The translations under genes and the position numbers were made by a program. From positions 1 through 41,970 of the forward strand of contig ADNK01000887.1 of assembly GCA_000320545.1 (NCBI GenBank): DNA of 41,970 nucleotides, read 5' to 3'. Under the pieces are notes generated by a model. That model saw nothing but the letters and a program-made list of their open reading frames with translations. It was not told the DNA's origin and searched no databases. Position 1 is the first letter of the stretch, and each line of letters begins with the position of its first letter. This document shows positions 20,978-32,624 of this stretch, in pieces. The DNA comes from Bigelowiella natans CCMP2755. Taxonomy: Eukaryota; Cercozoa; Chlorarachniophyceae.

Positions 20978-22765
20978 ATGCTTCTCGTACTGCTGTTAAG
21001 CATTCTCCTGCAGCACCAAGCGGCCACAGCTGAGCGGCTCAAAAAGGGCAAAAAGCCACACATCTTGTTCGTACTTGTTGACGACTACGGATGGTACGAT
21101 ACGTTTGAATGATCTCTAAACTGTATTATGTCATGTAACGAGAAAATATATATAACTGCAGGGGCAACATTGGATACCATCGTCCAGATGACAAGGGTTC
21201 TGAGATTAGGACACCAACGCTCGACAAGTTAGCCGAGGAAGGAATTAAGCTGAATCGGCATTATGCAGGTGATTTCATGCAATTCAGGGTTTTCTTGTAG
21301 TAACATCTTCTACATCGCTGGTACAGCTCCAATGTGTACTCCAACGAGAAGCGCCCTCCAAAGCGGGAGATTGGTATAATTTAATTTATGTTTCAACTCA
21401 AATTTGAATGATCTTGAAGTTCTTCCAAGTTGCATTTTAAAGTTAATTGTCCGCGTGGATTTAATTGAGGGCGCAAGATGTAACAAAATATTATTTTTGC
21501 TGGATCTGTTTCTCTCAATCAACAGCCGGTCCATGTACAACCATCTCTCGCGGATCCTTGTGCTCGTGATTGTGGTGTTGCTCGTGAAATGACCGGCATT
21601 GCATCGAAACTCGAGATGGGAGGATATAGAACACATCAGGTCGCCAACTGTTACATCCAAAGACTTAGCACAGATTTCATTTTTGAAAAAACTATTCAAT
21701 CGTTTGTTGAAGGTGGGGAAATGGGACGCTGGCATGGCCTCCTTTGACCACACACCTATGGGGCGCGGATTCAACACTTCGCTCAACTACTTTGGGCATG
21801 GAAATTGGATGTGGACGCAGGTTCGAGAACGTTTTCAAGATGTAACGTGTAACGGGTAGAAATGCAAATCTTTTTTCAATACATATCAGGCGGTTTGGGA
21901 AGGGTCGTACCAAAATCAGACAGGAATCCCATCTCCCGGCCTGACCGATCTGTGGGATACTGACAAGCCCGCCACGGATCTAAATCGCACAGATTTTGAA
22001 GAATGGATTTTCCGCGATCGCATGAAAGAGATTATCGAGAAACATCCTGACGACGAGCCTTTATTTCTGTTCTATGCTCCAAGGATTGCTCACTACCCTC
22101 TTCAGGCACCTCCAGAGTACCTATAAACATAATTTTGTAGCAAAATTGAAAATCGAATGTCACTGAAGGTTATATGGCTTCTTCCTCAGATATCAGGAAG
22201 AATTCATGCACATCAAGGAACCTCACCGCCGCGTGTAAGACTATGCACAAACCTGACATCTACGATTCTATTGAACACTCCGTTCGCAATGGTGTCCTGT
22301 TAAACTTATACCGTTGTACATTGCGTCAGATACTCTGCCATGGTGAAAGTTCTGGACGATCAGATCAAATGGCTGTCTAACGCTTTCAAAGAGGCTGGTC
22401 TATGGGATGACACCCTCATGGTACTCTCCAGCGACAATGGGGGCTTCGTGGGTGGCGTAGCGGAATGTGACGAGATCGAGGCCAGCTGGATGCCAAAGGT
22501 ATTTTCTGCACATCTGTAGATAGCGCTCTCTCCCAGATGAGCTTACAGCCTAAGTCACACCTTCTTTCAGGTTGGAAATGGAACGTCTTGCTTCAATTTA
22601 GAGAGTGGCGCCAACAATTACCCACTTCGCGGTGGGAAGTACTCATCGTTTGAGGGTGGGATTCGAGTAAATGCTTTCTTATCCGGGGGATATATCCCTG
22701 AGACTGTCCGAGGGACACAACAAGAGAATATGGTCACAATAAGCGACTGGTAGTCTCAAATTGGA

Positions 22766-22802
<37 letters not shown>

Positions 22803-22808
22803 AAAAAA

Positions 22809-22874
<66 letters not shown>

Positions 22875-23612
22875 ATGTGTGTGTATAAATATGTATTTAT
22901 ACATATTATAAGAGCAAGGATTCATATATTCTCCCCATCTAGGTATGCTACCTTTTGTGCCCTTGCAGGGGTCGATCCTTTCGATGCTAAAGCCGCAAAA
23001 GCTGGACTACCACCAGTTGACAGTATAAACCTGTGGCCTCTCTTAAGCGGATCTAATACCACAGCCCCACGAGCAGAGTCAGTAGGATATGCTTCGCATA
23101 TTTATACTAATCCACACGCATACAAATGATATGCATCTGCGCGTGTGTGTAAGGTAAAAGTGTACGAATCTAATTTGGTTAGGTACTTGGTAAATGCAAA
23201 TGCTCTTGTCAAAGATAATTGGAAGCTCCTTAAGGGCCGCCAAGTCAATTCCGGATGGGCTGGACCAAGGTTGCTTATTTTTACTAACTAATAGATCTTC
23301 ATCAATTGATTTTGAAGTTCAAAATACCAATTCAATCATTGTTGTTCAAGGTATCCCAATGTGACCAGTGCCGGAAATGAAGTTGGTCATGTGCAGCTCG
23401 ATTGTTCTGAGTCGTGCTTGTTTGATGTGGCAAATGATCCCTCTGAGTATGAAAATGTCGCTTCAAAACATCCCGACATTGTGGCCCAACTCGAAGCCCG
23501 TTTGAAGGAGCTTTCAGCCACAATCATTAAGAAGGACAAGACAAAGGATCCGCTTTGTGATGAAACTGCTAGAACAAAGTGGGGAGGGTTTCTTGGACCA
23601 TGGATTGAGTGA
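20978..23612 (+). CDS. Secreted arylsulfatase (type I, ARSB-like)
   Basis: It hydrolyses sulfate esters using a formylglycine made from Cys. Twelve exons give 531 residues: 20978-21093, 21162-21268, 21327-21373, 21526-21639, 21713-21820, 21890-22116, 22190-22234, 22330-22498, 22571-22749, 22943-23077, 23183-23269 and 23351-23612. Residues 1-18 are a signal peptide. Metal ligands are D35/D36 in [11 protein letters not shown]78 in [12 protein letters not shown] is the C-x-P-x-R formylglycine signature. Others are K131 in VGKWDAG, H232 in AHYPLQ, D290/N291 in SSDNGG and K334 in [10 protein letters not shown]. The usual His of GKWH is Asp (D133). The C-terminal part has the family [16 protein letters not shown] motif. 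Maturation needs a formylglycine-generating enzyme elsewhere in the genome. The substrate is probably a sulfated polysaccharide, by inference. It lies head-to-head with the lectin receptor. Confidence 0.93.
22767..22884 (+). repeat. Compound microsatellite (CA)n-(TA)n-(GT)n in sulfatase intron
   Basis: (CA)16 at 22767-22799, (AT)25 at 22810-22860 and GT-rich sequence at 22861-22884 form a self-complementary series filling most of intron 9. Confidence 0.95.
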
Positions 23613-24651
23613 GGTGAAGGAGAAATGTTGCACCTTTGAAGTTTGTTGAACACATCAGAAAGTTTCACTTGACGCGATGTATTCTTGGCACACATCGTGC
23701 CGTGCAATTTCGCAACACTTCCTTGCTTTAACAAGCTGAAGTTGCTGCGCATGCTAGCATGGGACAGCGTCGTGTGACTGCTGCACGCGTTGCTGCGTGC
23801 ACGTGCGCAGAAGTTAACGAGGACATGCATGCTCTCATCTGGGACGTTAACGGACCATGCGATGCACGTGCTACACAACGACAGCACAGCATAACAGAAC
23901 CACCTGTTCATGTGTGTGACAGTGGCAGCATGGGCAGTGACATGATGACACATGTTTGCGCAATCTAGCAATGCACATTGTGATGATGCATGCTAGCATG
24001 CGCAAGCTGCATCAGATCGAAGTGCATGCAGGACCTCGAGGCAGCGTCAATTTGCAGACCGCCTGCGCAGCGCGCCGGTACGGTGGGATACGAATCGAAA
24101 TAAAGGTAAAGGCATGCTTAAATGTTATCCAATAATACTGAGGATGGCCCGCGCGCGCGCATGTTTGTGTAAAAAAAAACATGATGTTCGTGAGGTGCTG
24201 CTGTGGCATCGCATCATGCTCAATTTTTTAATCCAAAGTTACTCTAGCTGAATATTAAGATGTGCACTTATCAAAATGACGAGCATCTCAAGCAGTCGTA
24301 CCACATGCATGCTTGTGAGCATGGAAAATATGCGCGACATACGTACATGCCCAGAAGCGATGTTTAATCGTTCGTTATTATCCTAGACTATGCGAGGCAC
24401 GCTATGATGCATTGCTGTGAAGCACCTCTCTATGGCTGCGATTTGTGATTACACAAGCTACTCCTTACCGTACGTAGAAGCGAGGGTTGCTGCCACGTAA
24501 CAGCGCGCGCACGCTGTTGTCGTCGTGCGCCCGACAGACATACCAACGGCACGCTTTAAGCATACATATATGTGAATCAACACCAAGTGACGTACTGCTA
24601 GGCATTCCTGCCCGTCGATGATCACACTAGAGTTAGTTAACTCATGGCTCA
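23613..24651. other. Convergent spacer between sulfatase and FHA genes
   Basis: About 1.04 kb without a recognised gene. It is unusually rich in GCATGC/CATGCATG words and has an alternating CG run near 24150. It includes the inverted-repeat-bounded segment described separately. Confidence 0.6.
23746..24004. repeat. 259-bp segment bounded by 16-bp perfect inverted repeats
   Basis: TGCGCATGCTAGCATG at 23746-23761 is the exact reverse complement of 23989-24004. The right end also contains a 14-bp palindrome (GCATGCTAGCATGC). It could be a small non-autonomous element or chance in GCATGC-rich DNA. No target duplication is obvious. Confidence 0.4.
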
Positions 24652-25601
24652 TTACTTGCGCAGCTGCAGTATTGTGTACTTTATGTCCGGCAGCACGCAC
24701 TGGCAGCACATCACAACCCAGAGTAAAGCCCCTCTACTAGCTCTGGTGGACGCTTGCGAGGGTAATGATACTGATGCCACCCCGGACAATTTCTCGTCAA
24801 GGGCTTCCTCGATGCGATGTAGATGGGTCTGAAGTTGGACGCGCGTGGGTGGCGGGCACATCTTGCTGGCAAGATCTAAACCTCCCTGCCTGAGCAACGC
24901 CTCCAGGAGAGACTGGAGGGCTATTAACACGGAGAGGAGCCTTCTCATTGCCGCCGGCGAAGAAGAAGAAGAAGAAGAAGAAGAAGAAGAAGATGGTGAT
25001 GGTGGTCGTGAGGGTGAGGATGAGGGTGAGGGTGGGGATGATTGTGGCTGCAAGGAGGAAGTTGAAGGAAAGGTGGCAGATAGAAGCTTTATCACTGTCT
25101 CGAGCAGCTGCTCACACATCTTGTGCACAGGGGAACTGTCATTATTATTATCATCATTAGCCGTGTTCCCCCCCCCTCCCCAATGCCGCCGCTCAATCCG
25201 CCCCCTCCCGACTGCTATCCCCGCCTCCGCCGTGGCCGTCAGCTTCTTCGTTTCTCTCGTCGTCGTCGTCTTCGCTGCGGAGCGCCATGGGCACGAGGCA
25301 ATGCAGCGGGTGAGCTTAGCACTAATCCACCGGCTGAGCTCTGGTGGACCTACCATACAGCGGAGCCATATCGCCTTCAGCCAGCTCATGAATTGCTTCC
25401 TCGGCACCGATCGCTCCTCAATGAGCGCACACAAGCTCCCAATGGCCATCTTATCTCCTTGGCAGCTCATGGAGTCCACTGAGGATGCCGAGCTGGAGGA
25501 GAAGTCCTCGTCGCGCAGCTCCTCTTCCGCATGGCTCGCCATCGAGCTGAATAGGTTCTGATGGACATATGACACACAAGTACACACACACACACACAGA
25601 C

Positions 25602-25654
<53 letters not shown>

Positions 25655-27314
25655 TACCAATGAAGAGACACGAAACAATGATTATGCATTACATTACGCG
25701 AAAAGGGGGTAGGGACACGAGAAGGGTTGGGCAGCAAGTAGGATCTGTACCTATCATCTCCATCAACATCATAGTGCATCTATCATGTTCATCATCATTA
25801 TCATCATCATGATCGGATCGATCGAGCTCATCATAAGTTTGCCATTGTCGTCATCGTCGAAGTGAATCAGACACTTCATCTATCTCGTCTCTTACCCCAA
25901 GCCGCTTGTGGACATGAGGCGGTAATTTTTTCCTGAGCGGCTGCGTCCTCCCGAATGGCCGGAAGGCAGCCTCAAAGCTGCGCTCCCCTGCTCCATCCTC
26001 CTCCTCTTCTTCCCGGGGATCACTTCCATCACTTCCATCACTTCCAACATGTTCACTGACGTCGTCTAAGCTTGTTAAGTCGATAACACCGTTCTCATCA
26101 GTGAGGTCGTTTACATTGCCGATACTCATGCTGCTGCTGCTACTGCTGCTGCTGCTGCTACTGCTACTGCTACTGCTGCTACTTCCTTCGTTGACATCGG
26201 AGGTGGTGGGTTGTTCTCTCGGCTCTGTTTTGACGGTCACAGCATTTTCTGATTTTATGGGTGATGACGATATTTCTTTCTGTATGGGTCCTGATGGCTC
26301 CTCCGTATCGAGAGCCCTAGCCTCTTCCTTCTTTTGCACATAATACTTCTTCTTTATCTTCGTCGTCATATCATCTCCACGTTTCTTCTCCCTCCTCCTC
26401 TTCACAATTCTTCTTCCACTCCTACTACCAGAACTGCTGCTACTACTACTGCCGAAGCTATTACTGTGAGAAGAAGCAGCGCATATCCTCGTCATTGTTT
26501 TCTTCAGCGGCGCTGCTGCTGCTGCTGCTATGTCGTTTCGTTGTTTTCTCTTCTTAGCCCCTGTCTGATGTGACGTCAGATTCACCTCTGGGTGTTGTTT
26601 CCGCTTCCTCTTAACATGTTTACTCTTGCGCAGGGTCACGTTTGGGAGGAGTGGCCGTGCGTCCTCTTCCCCTTCATCATCATCGCTGGTGTTATCAAGG
26701 TGCTCGGCAACGACGACGAAGCGAATGGCCTCCTCCTTCTTGGCTAATCTGATCTCATCGTTCGCCCTCAGCATATGCGTCTTGGGCGCTTTCAGTCTCT
26801 TATTGTTAACAAACGTCCCGTTTCTAGAATTGAGATCCTCTAGGACTCCTGGGGAGAGAGGGAGGAAGAGGAACATGTACAACAGTTTTATCATTCACGG
26901 TTGCGAGCAATAAATGAGGATCTGCTACAAATTACCTCCAACTATCTGCGCATGTTTTCTCGATAGGACCTTGGTGAGTATCTTCACGTTGCAATCGTTT
27001 CCTCTAAGTACATATACACATATGCATACATCCAACAGAGAGGTTATAATTAGAGGCTGCTTGCTTTTTGGATTTGGGTGGAGAATTTGAACATATGGCT
27101 CTTGTTCATGCGCAGATAGCTATCTTCTGATATCTTCGAAACTTGCGTATTTATTATGTAGTTAAGGAGGAGGAGGAGGAGGAGGAGGAGGAGGAGGAGA
27201 AGAAGAAATAGACGAAGAAGAAGAAGAAGGGGTTTGCCTTCCAATGAGGAGTTTACGGTCTAGACTCCAGTTCCAATTTAACTCCCCCTTGATAGCAATC
27301 TTGAGGTGCTGCAT
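24652..27314 (-). CDS. FHA-domain nuclear protein
   Basis: FHA domains bind phosphothreonine, commonly in DNA-damage and cell-cycle proteins. Four exons (27314-27238, 27003-26936, 26848-25896, 25557-24652) give about 667 residues. The FHA domain is residues about 3-80, with all five canonical residues: G25 and R26 in LLIGRGND, S40 and H43 in LSRKHAQI, and N58 in LNSRNGTFVN. Its reading frame needs a GC-AG first intron (AAG|GCAAAC). Downstream come basic nuclear-signal-like tracts (KHVKRKRKQHP, RRIVKRRREKKR), poly-Ser runs encoded by (CTG)n-like repeats near 26127-26190, an acidic stretch, and a C-terminal region with helical segments (ALIALQSLLEALL-like). No second domain was recognised. The ATG at 27314 leaves only two residues before the first FHA strand, so the start is plausible but tight. 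It is paired head-to-head with TOP6B. Confidence 0.8.
25608..25653 (-). repeat. (GA)n microsatellite in FHA gene intron 3
   Basis: On the coding (minus) strand this is a (TC)n tract about 50-95 bases before the acceptor at 25558, so it may serve as an extended polypyrimidine tract. Confidence 0.9.
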
Positions 27315-27982
27315 CACTCTCTTCCTCTATGTACCGCAAAAATTTGTCAAGTCATTCATCAACGGCAGCGCGAAAATGGTACATGCATGCCCTCATTGTC
27401 ATATGTTCCGTTTGCATGGAGCAGCTTGTCACGCAGGAGCAAGAAGCTCCCCTTCCTCTCCTCATCTCTAGCACTATCCCCCCCTTACTTTGCAGGGTCA
27501 TTTAAGAAGCCTTCCAATCGTGGACAAATACCTGTCTGCATACGGTCTCTCAACAACGGCGGGGCAGACGTTATACTAAAGACCGAAGACGCCAACAATC
27601 GGTGTTGCGATTCCGATCGAAAGGAGCCAAAATGACTTGTCGCATGATTGAATTGGTCGGTAATTTATGCGTGAATTTGGTTGTCGCACTCGTATGAACC
27701 AGGGGGGTTTCCGTATTTTTGAGCTTGTGCCAAAACCTATCCTCCTTCCCGCCAAAAGGTCTTCTTCGTTCCGTGGGGGGAGGCACAGCATCCGTCGTTT
27801 CAAGGTATAGCTCATTCAATTTAAGGTGGGAAGCATCGGAATGAAGTCAAAGTGGCATGGAGTTCGATAATTATTGGTTTCAGGATCACTACATTTAAGA
27901 AATCGCTTCCTTTCTTCCCGCATCCCACCCCCCGCAGAGCCCTTGGGCTTGTATGCACGTGTAGTGACCGCAGCTACCAACA
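27315..27982. promoter_or_regulatory. Divergent promoter region, FHA protein (-) and TOP6B (+)
   Basis: 668 bp lie between the two start codons. It holds an E2F-type site (27746-27757). Otherwise there are only short unsupported open frames. Confidence 0.55.
27746..27757. promoter_or_regulatory. E2F-type site
   Basis: TTCCCGCCAAAA on plus, TTTTGGCGGGAA on minus, matches the classical E2F/DP consensus found in plants, animals and many protists. It lies about 430 bp from the FHA start and 225 bp from the TOP6B start, so S-phase expression of both genes is plausible. Confidence 0.5.
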
Positions 27983-30900
27983 ATGCCAAAGTCCCCCAGA
28001 CTAAAGTCAAAGTCCCCTGCGGAGTTCTTTGCCGAGCACCAGAACATAGCTGGATTTGATAATCCTGGGAAGTCTTTGTAATAAGAACATTGCTAAACAT
28101 CTTCGCTCTTTTTCACCAATAGTTGCTAAGGATGTATTTTCCTCTCCCTAGGTATACAACGGTCCGCGAATTTGTAGAGAACTCTTTAGATGCAGCCGAG
28201 ATTATTGGCGTGCTACCTGAGATCAACCTCACGATAGAGGAAATCAAGGTGCAGTGAGAATTAGCTAGCTACATCCGCTCATTAGCCCTTACATTCTATA
28301 CTTCTGTATATAGAAAGAGGAGCTGGAGAGCCTGAGGGGTTACAAAGCGAGAAAGAGGAAAGATCTTAGCCTCTATGAATCGTCCTCAGGGAGCAGCGCA
28401 AATAAGCGGCGCAAAACGAACAAGGGAGGAGCTGCCAAGGAGGACGAGGCAGACGAATCGCGGCAGCAAAAATCTAGGAAAACCACCTCCTCCTCTTCAT
28501 CATTCTCAAAGACGGAGACTAAGGGAGGGAAGACTGCGAAGAGGGGTACCAAAAGAGGTAGCAATGTGAGCATCTTCCGGATTACGTGCACCGACAATGG
28601 GGCTGGAATGCCGCATGACAAGATCCCGCGTATGCTCGGCGTCGTTCTCTCAAGTACTAAGTATGGAGTCAAGCAGACACGCGGGAAGTTCGGTCTCGGG
28701 GCTAAGATGGCACTTGTGTGGGCAAAAAAGAGCACTGGTATGCCTGTGGAGGTCGAAAGCGCGAGGGAGGGACAACGCATCTCCCGCTGCAAGCTCGACA
28801 TTGATATCTACAAGAATGAGCCAAGGGTGAGGCGAATTGTGTGAGTGTCTTTTTATAGTAATTGTAAGTGTAGCAGTAGCAGTTGCTGCTGCTACTGTTG
28901 TCGTAACGGTCGCAGGAGCAACAACGGTAGCAACAGAATAGAATAATAGCAAGTGCATTCGGGAAGGGAAAGGCCTGATTCTCCACCATATTATGCTTCA
29001 GTGACTGCCACCCATCCTCCCGCTTATTTATTGAATTGATTACTATAAAAGGTGCTCCTTCATGAGCGACAGAGCAACCCGGAGGGATGGCGTGGGACCA
29101 AGATTAGCGTTGTGATAGAGGGAAATTGGAAGAACTACCGGAAGAAGATTCTTTCGTATATGCGGCAGCTTGCCGTGATCACGCCCTATGCAAGCTTTGC
29201 CTTTTCGTTTAGAGCTCCTGAAAAACAACGGTATCATGTAGGAAAGAAAGAAAGAGGGAGGGAGGGGAAGAGAGAGGTCGTTAGTTGTGAGATAGACTAC
29301 GACGCATAAAACCCTACGCTACGGCTACAAAAACAACACAAACACGCACACACACACACGCACGCACACTCACACTCACACAACCACGGTGATCAATCAC
29401 AACAACTTTCCTCAACGCAACGTCTATCTAACGCGTGCCACATCACAGTAATAAAAGGAAAAATCGAGAAGAGTGAAAGAACTCTGAGAATTCCCCCTAC
29501 CTCCCCCCTCCCCAACTAGGTGTGTGGAACTGCAATTCGATCGCAGGGCGGAGAAATGCCCTCCTCTGCCCACCGAGGTGAAGCACCATCCCTCCTCTGT
29601 GAACAACTTGATCGTCGAGTCGCTCATCAACCACGCCCGTGGCGGTACAACGCTCGTCAGCCTACTTACGCGCCAGCTCTCATGTATCTCAAAAGTATTG
29701 ATTTTTCCCCCCGAAAAAATACCATACGTTCATTAATCTGTATCTGTTCAAGAGAAATACACTGCCTGTGAATACATAGAGGAACAGATTTCTGCGATGC
29801 TCTCGCGATTGAGATTATGTCGAGCGTTTCGAAAATATATATACATTTTAGTTACTTTTTTGCGGTAAAATGTCTGTTCTCATACCGTTGTCGCTTCCAC
29901 CTGACAATCGCCACCACCGTCCTCCTCCTTCCTACCGTTGTCCTTTTCATCAAACGCTATCATCCTCGTCATCGTCATTATCAACATCGCCCTGAATCTT
30001 TTCCCACTCACCACCACTGCCCCAGCCGCATGCGCTGCGCTTGATCGAAGAACTAGGCCCCAGCTTCGACAAGGACGCCCACGTGCACGAGCTCTCCAAG
30101 CGGCAGATCCAGCAGCTGACGTCGTTGCTGCGCGACGCGAAGTTCAAGGCGCCCGACGGCAAATGCCTCTCTCCCGCAGGGGAGTACAACATTCGCCTTG
30201 GCATCATGAAGGAGCTGAATCCGGACGTCGTGGCGACCTTCCAGGACAAGGCCAGCGTGCATGAGGGCCATCCCTTCGTGGTGGAGGCTGCAGTCTCGCT
30301 GGGCGGGAACCTAGCGAAGCCGGGCCTCAACTTCTTCCGGTACGCCAATCGGATCCCGCTGCTGTTCGAGGAGGGCAGCGACATCGTCGCTCAGATCGCT
30401 ACCAAGAAGATCCGCTGGGGCGGCTACAAGATCAAGGCCACTGACAAGGTGGTGATGCTGTTGATCATGACGATGATGATGATAACGATGGTGACAGCAT
30501 CGAGTTGTGATTTAAAATTAATAAGTGAGTGTGTGTGTGTGTGTGTGTGTGGCTGCTGCAACTACTACAAGGTCGGGGTTTTCGTGAGTATCGTGAGCAC
30601 GAAGATCCCCTTCAAGGGCACGTCAAAAGAGTACATCGGCGATGACAACGGACCCCTCCACAAGTCCGTCAAGAAGGCGCTCTCCCAGTGCTGCGTGCAG
30701 CTCAAGAAGGAACTCACCAAGAAGCACGCGGCCAAAGACCAGGCTGAGCGGAAGAAGGCGCTTAAGAAGTGAGCGAGCGTGGGGGAGGGGAGATGCCACT
30801 TGGGAGAAGATGATGATTATGATGATGATGATGAGGGGGAGGCGAGAAGGAGTAGGAAATGAGGAAGCGGCATGCTATATAGCCTCTTTCTTAGAATCTA

Positions 30901-31471
30901 CCATCCTCTGAGGAAAAGATTATATAACCATCTTGTCGTGCCGCGTGTAGGTATATTCCTGACGTCGGAAGGGCGCTAATCCAAGCGATGAAGGCCATAT
31001 CCAGGGAGGGGGGCAATGCAGCGTTTGGCGACGACCCGATGCACCCCGACATTGCAATGCCGGAGGGCTTTCGTAAGATCGGAAACAGGCTCTTAGCGCA
31101 ACAAAAGGCCGGAGAGATTAACGAGAAGGTGCGACGGCGATGATCTACGCACCACGGATCTGAGGGGAGGATAGATATATGTGTGCAATGCAATGCAACA
31201 GAACAAGCAAACCCATGACCCACCGTCCGCCTCATCTTATTCATCTGTATGTATATATGTACGCTCACGTACGTAGGTGATTTGTGCCAAGCTAACGATG
31301 CATGTAGAGAGGATTGACAAGGCCCTGGCGTTGGAATTCGCAGAGGAGCAAGGCCGTTCGTCCAAGAAGACGGAGTCGCTGTTCATAGGCCTCAAAGACG
31401 TCGACCGCCCGTGCAAGTACACGAAAGCTCTTCCGCACCCTGGATTCTCTTTCAAGCTGCTGGCTGGCTGA
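27983..31471 (+). CDS. TOP6B: DNA topoisomerase VI subunit B
   Basis: This is the ATPase subunit of the type IIB topoisomerase; with the SPO11-like A subunit it passes duplex DNA, and in plants it is needed for endoreduplication. Nine exons give 683 residues: 27983-28077, 28152-28248, 28314-28826, 29052-29230, 29520-29694, 30026-30448, 30572-30768, 30951-31128 and 31277-31471. The size is close to plant TOP6B (about 670). Motifs: GHKL N-box VREFVENSLDAAE (about 35-47), DNGAGMP (158-164), GKFGLGAK (188-195), VIEGNWKNYRKKI, MRQLAVITPYA, H2TH region, CLSPAGEYNIRLGI, EGHPFVVEAAVSLGG, ANRIPLLFEEG, and transducer VGVFVSIVSTKIPFKG with its switch Lys. Residues about 65-150 are a basic, Ser-rich insert; plant TOP6B also has a charged insert here. 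No catalytic residue appears lost. The A subunit is not in this window. Confidence 0.95.
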
Positions 31472-32031
31472 GATCCGAGTAGGGGCTCTTGCTGCCAGCC
31501 AAAACACTCGGCAGCTGCGCAGTAGTATGGCGCACTTATTTGCACGATTTCAGATGAGTCGACAAGTTCCTCGTATGTCTAGAGTCGAATATATGCGTCA
31601 GATATCTGCATAGCACATACGCACATTTACAAGCAACTAATTATGCTATTCCAATAGTATGTGAGTAAACTCAGACACGCGTATGTTAGCTATGTCACGA
31701 TTAACGCGCTGCACTTGCTTTCGTGCTGTTGCCTCTCTACCTTTTTTGCGTACTGCACTCTGACTTCTACTATTCGCGAGCCATCCATGCAATAGCATGA
31801 TCGAAACGAGCAATGTCAGTGCGATTTAATCTATGCTAAAGGAGTGTTAATAATAATGATGAAAATAACAAGCATAATGATAATTAATAGCTATATCATA
31901 CAGTATAAGCAATGGCTGGCTAGCTGGCGCTACATGTTTGCAGTCACGCCTCGTAAGGGCTATGTGTGCCGCATACAGTTTGTTTTTTATGGACTGCAGC
32001 TTTCGACACGCGCCTTCCTGCTTCCCGCTAC
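31472..32031. other. Convergent spacer between TOP6B and TPR genes
   Basis: About 560 bp, AT-rich in its right half, with no gene recognised. A plus-strand open frame at 31844-32446 that runs out of this region is antisense to the last TPR exons and is not counted. Confidence 0.6.
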
Positions 32032-32575
32032 CTACTTTGTTGTCGAGGAACCAGTCGTCGATGGAGGGTCATTACTACTCACATCACCACCGTCGTTCCC
32101 TGTAAGCTTAAACACTTTTATTGTGGTGGCCATCTCGGGTTTTACAGCTGGCTTCTTCACACGGTTGAAGTATCCATGCAGTTGTGACTTATCGCTGTAC
32201 TTCTCCTCACGTTTCTGCGAATGTGCATCCAGTAGTGAGCGAGAACGGAAGATGACACTAAGGAGAAAGATTTTTTTTGTCAGCTATGCCTTCCAACTTT
32301 ATCACCTTTCTTCGCTCTGGCTCCATTGCAAGCCAAGCTTTGTGCTCCTCTCTAACAGCAGCCAACTTTGCCTAGAAATAAGTGCAACGGTACTTTTATT
32401 CTGTAGTGTGAGTGTTGTGAGGGTAGGAGGGGGGGGTAAACCTTGATGCCTTTATCACTAGGAGCAATCTTGTGCGCCTGATATGTATTTTGTACATTTT
32501 AGGAATCTAAGGATTATGCGCTGTTACTCTTTGAATCTCCCCTCTCTTAACCCCAAACCATAGATATCCCGTATT

Positions 32576-32624
<49 letters not shown>

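Noticed and set aside
23746-24004. Possible tRNA or structured RNA from the palindromes
   Set aside because: No cloverleaf or conserved tRNA boxes; only GCATGC-type palindromes are present.
24845-25561. 238-codon plus-strand frame
   Set aside because: It is antisense to the last FHA-gene exon, which splices in phase from the FHA exon.
29763-29835. Candidate extra TOP6B exon (FCDALAIEIMSS)
   Set aside because: The exon ending at 29694 joins the exon at 30026 in phase and matches the plant TOP6B order; inserting this segment breaks the frame.
31844-32446. 200-codon plus-strand open frame
   Set aside because: It is antisense to the last two TPR exons, whose phases and charged composition fit the TPR gene; the plus frame has no family feature.
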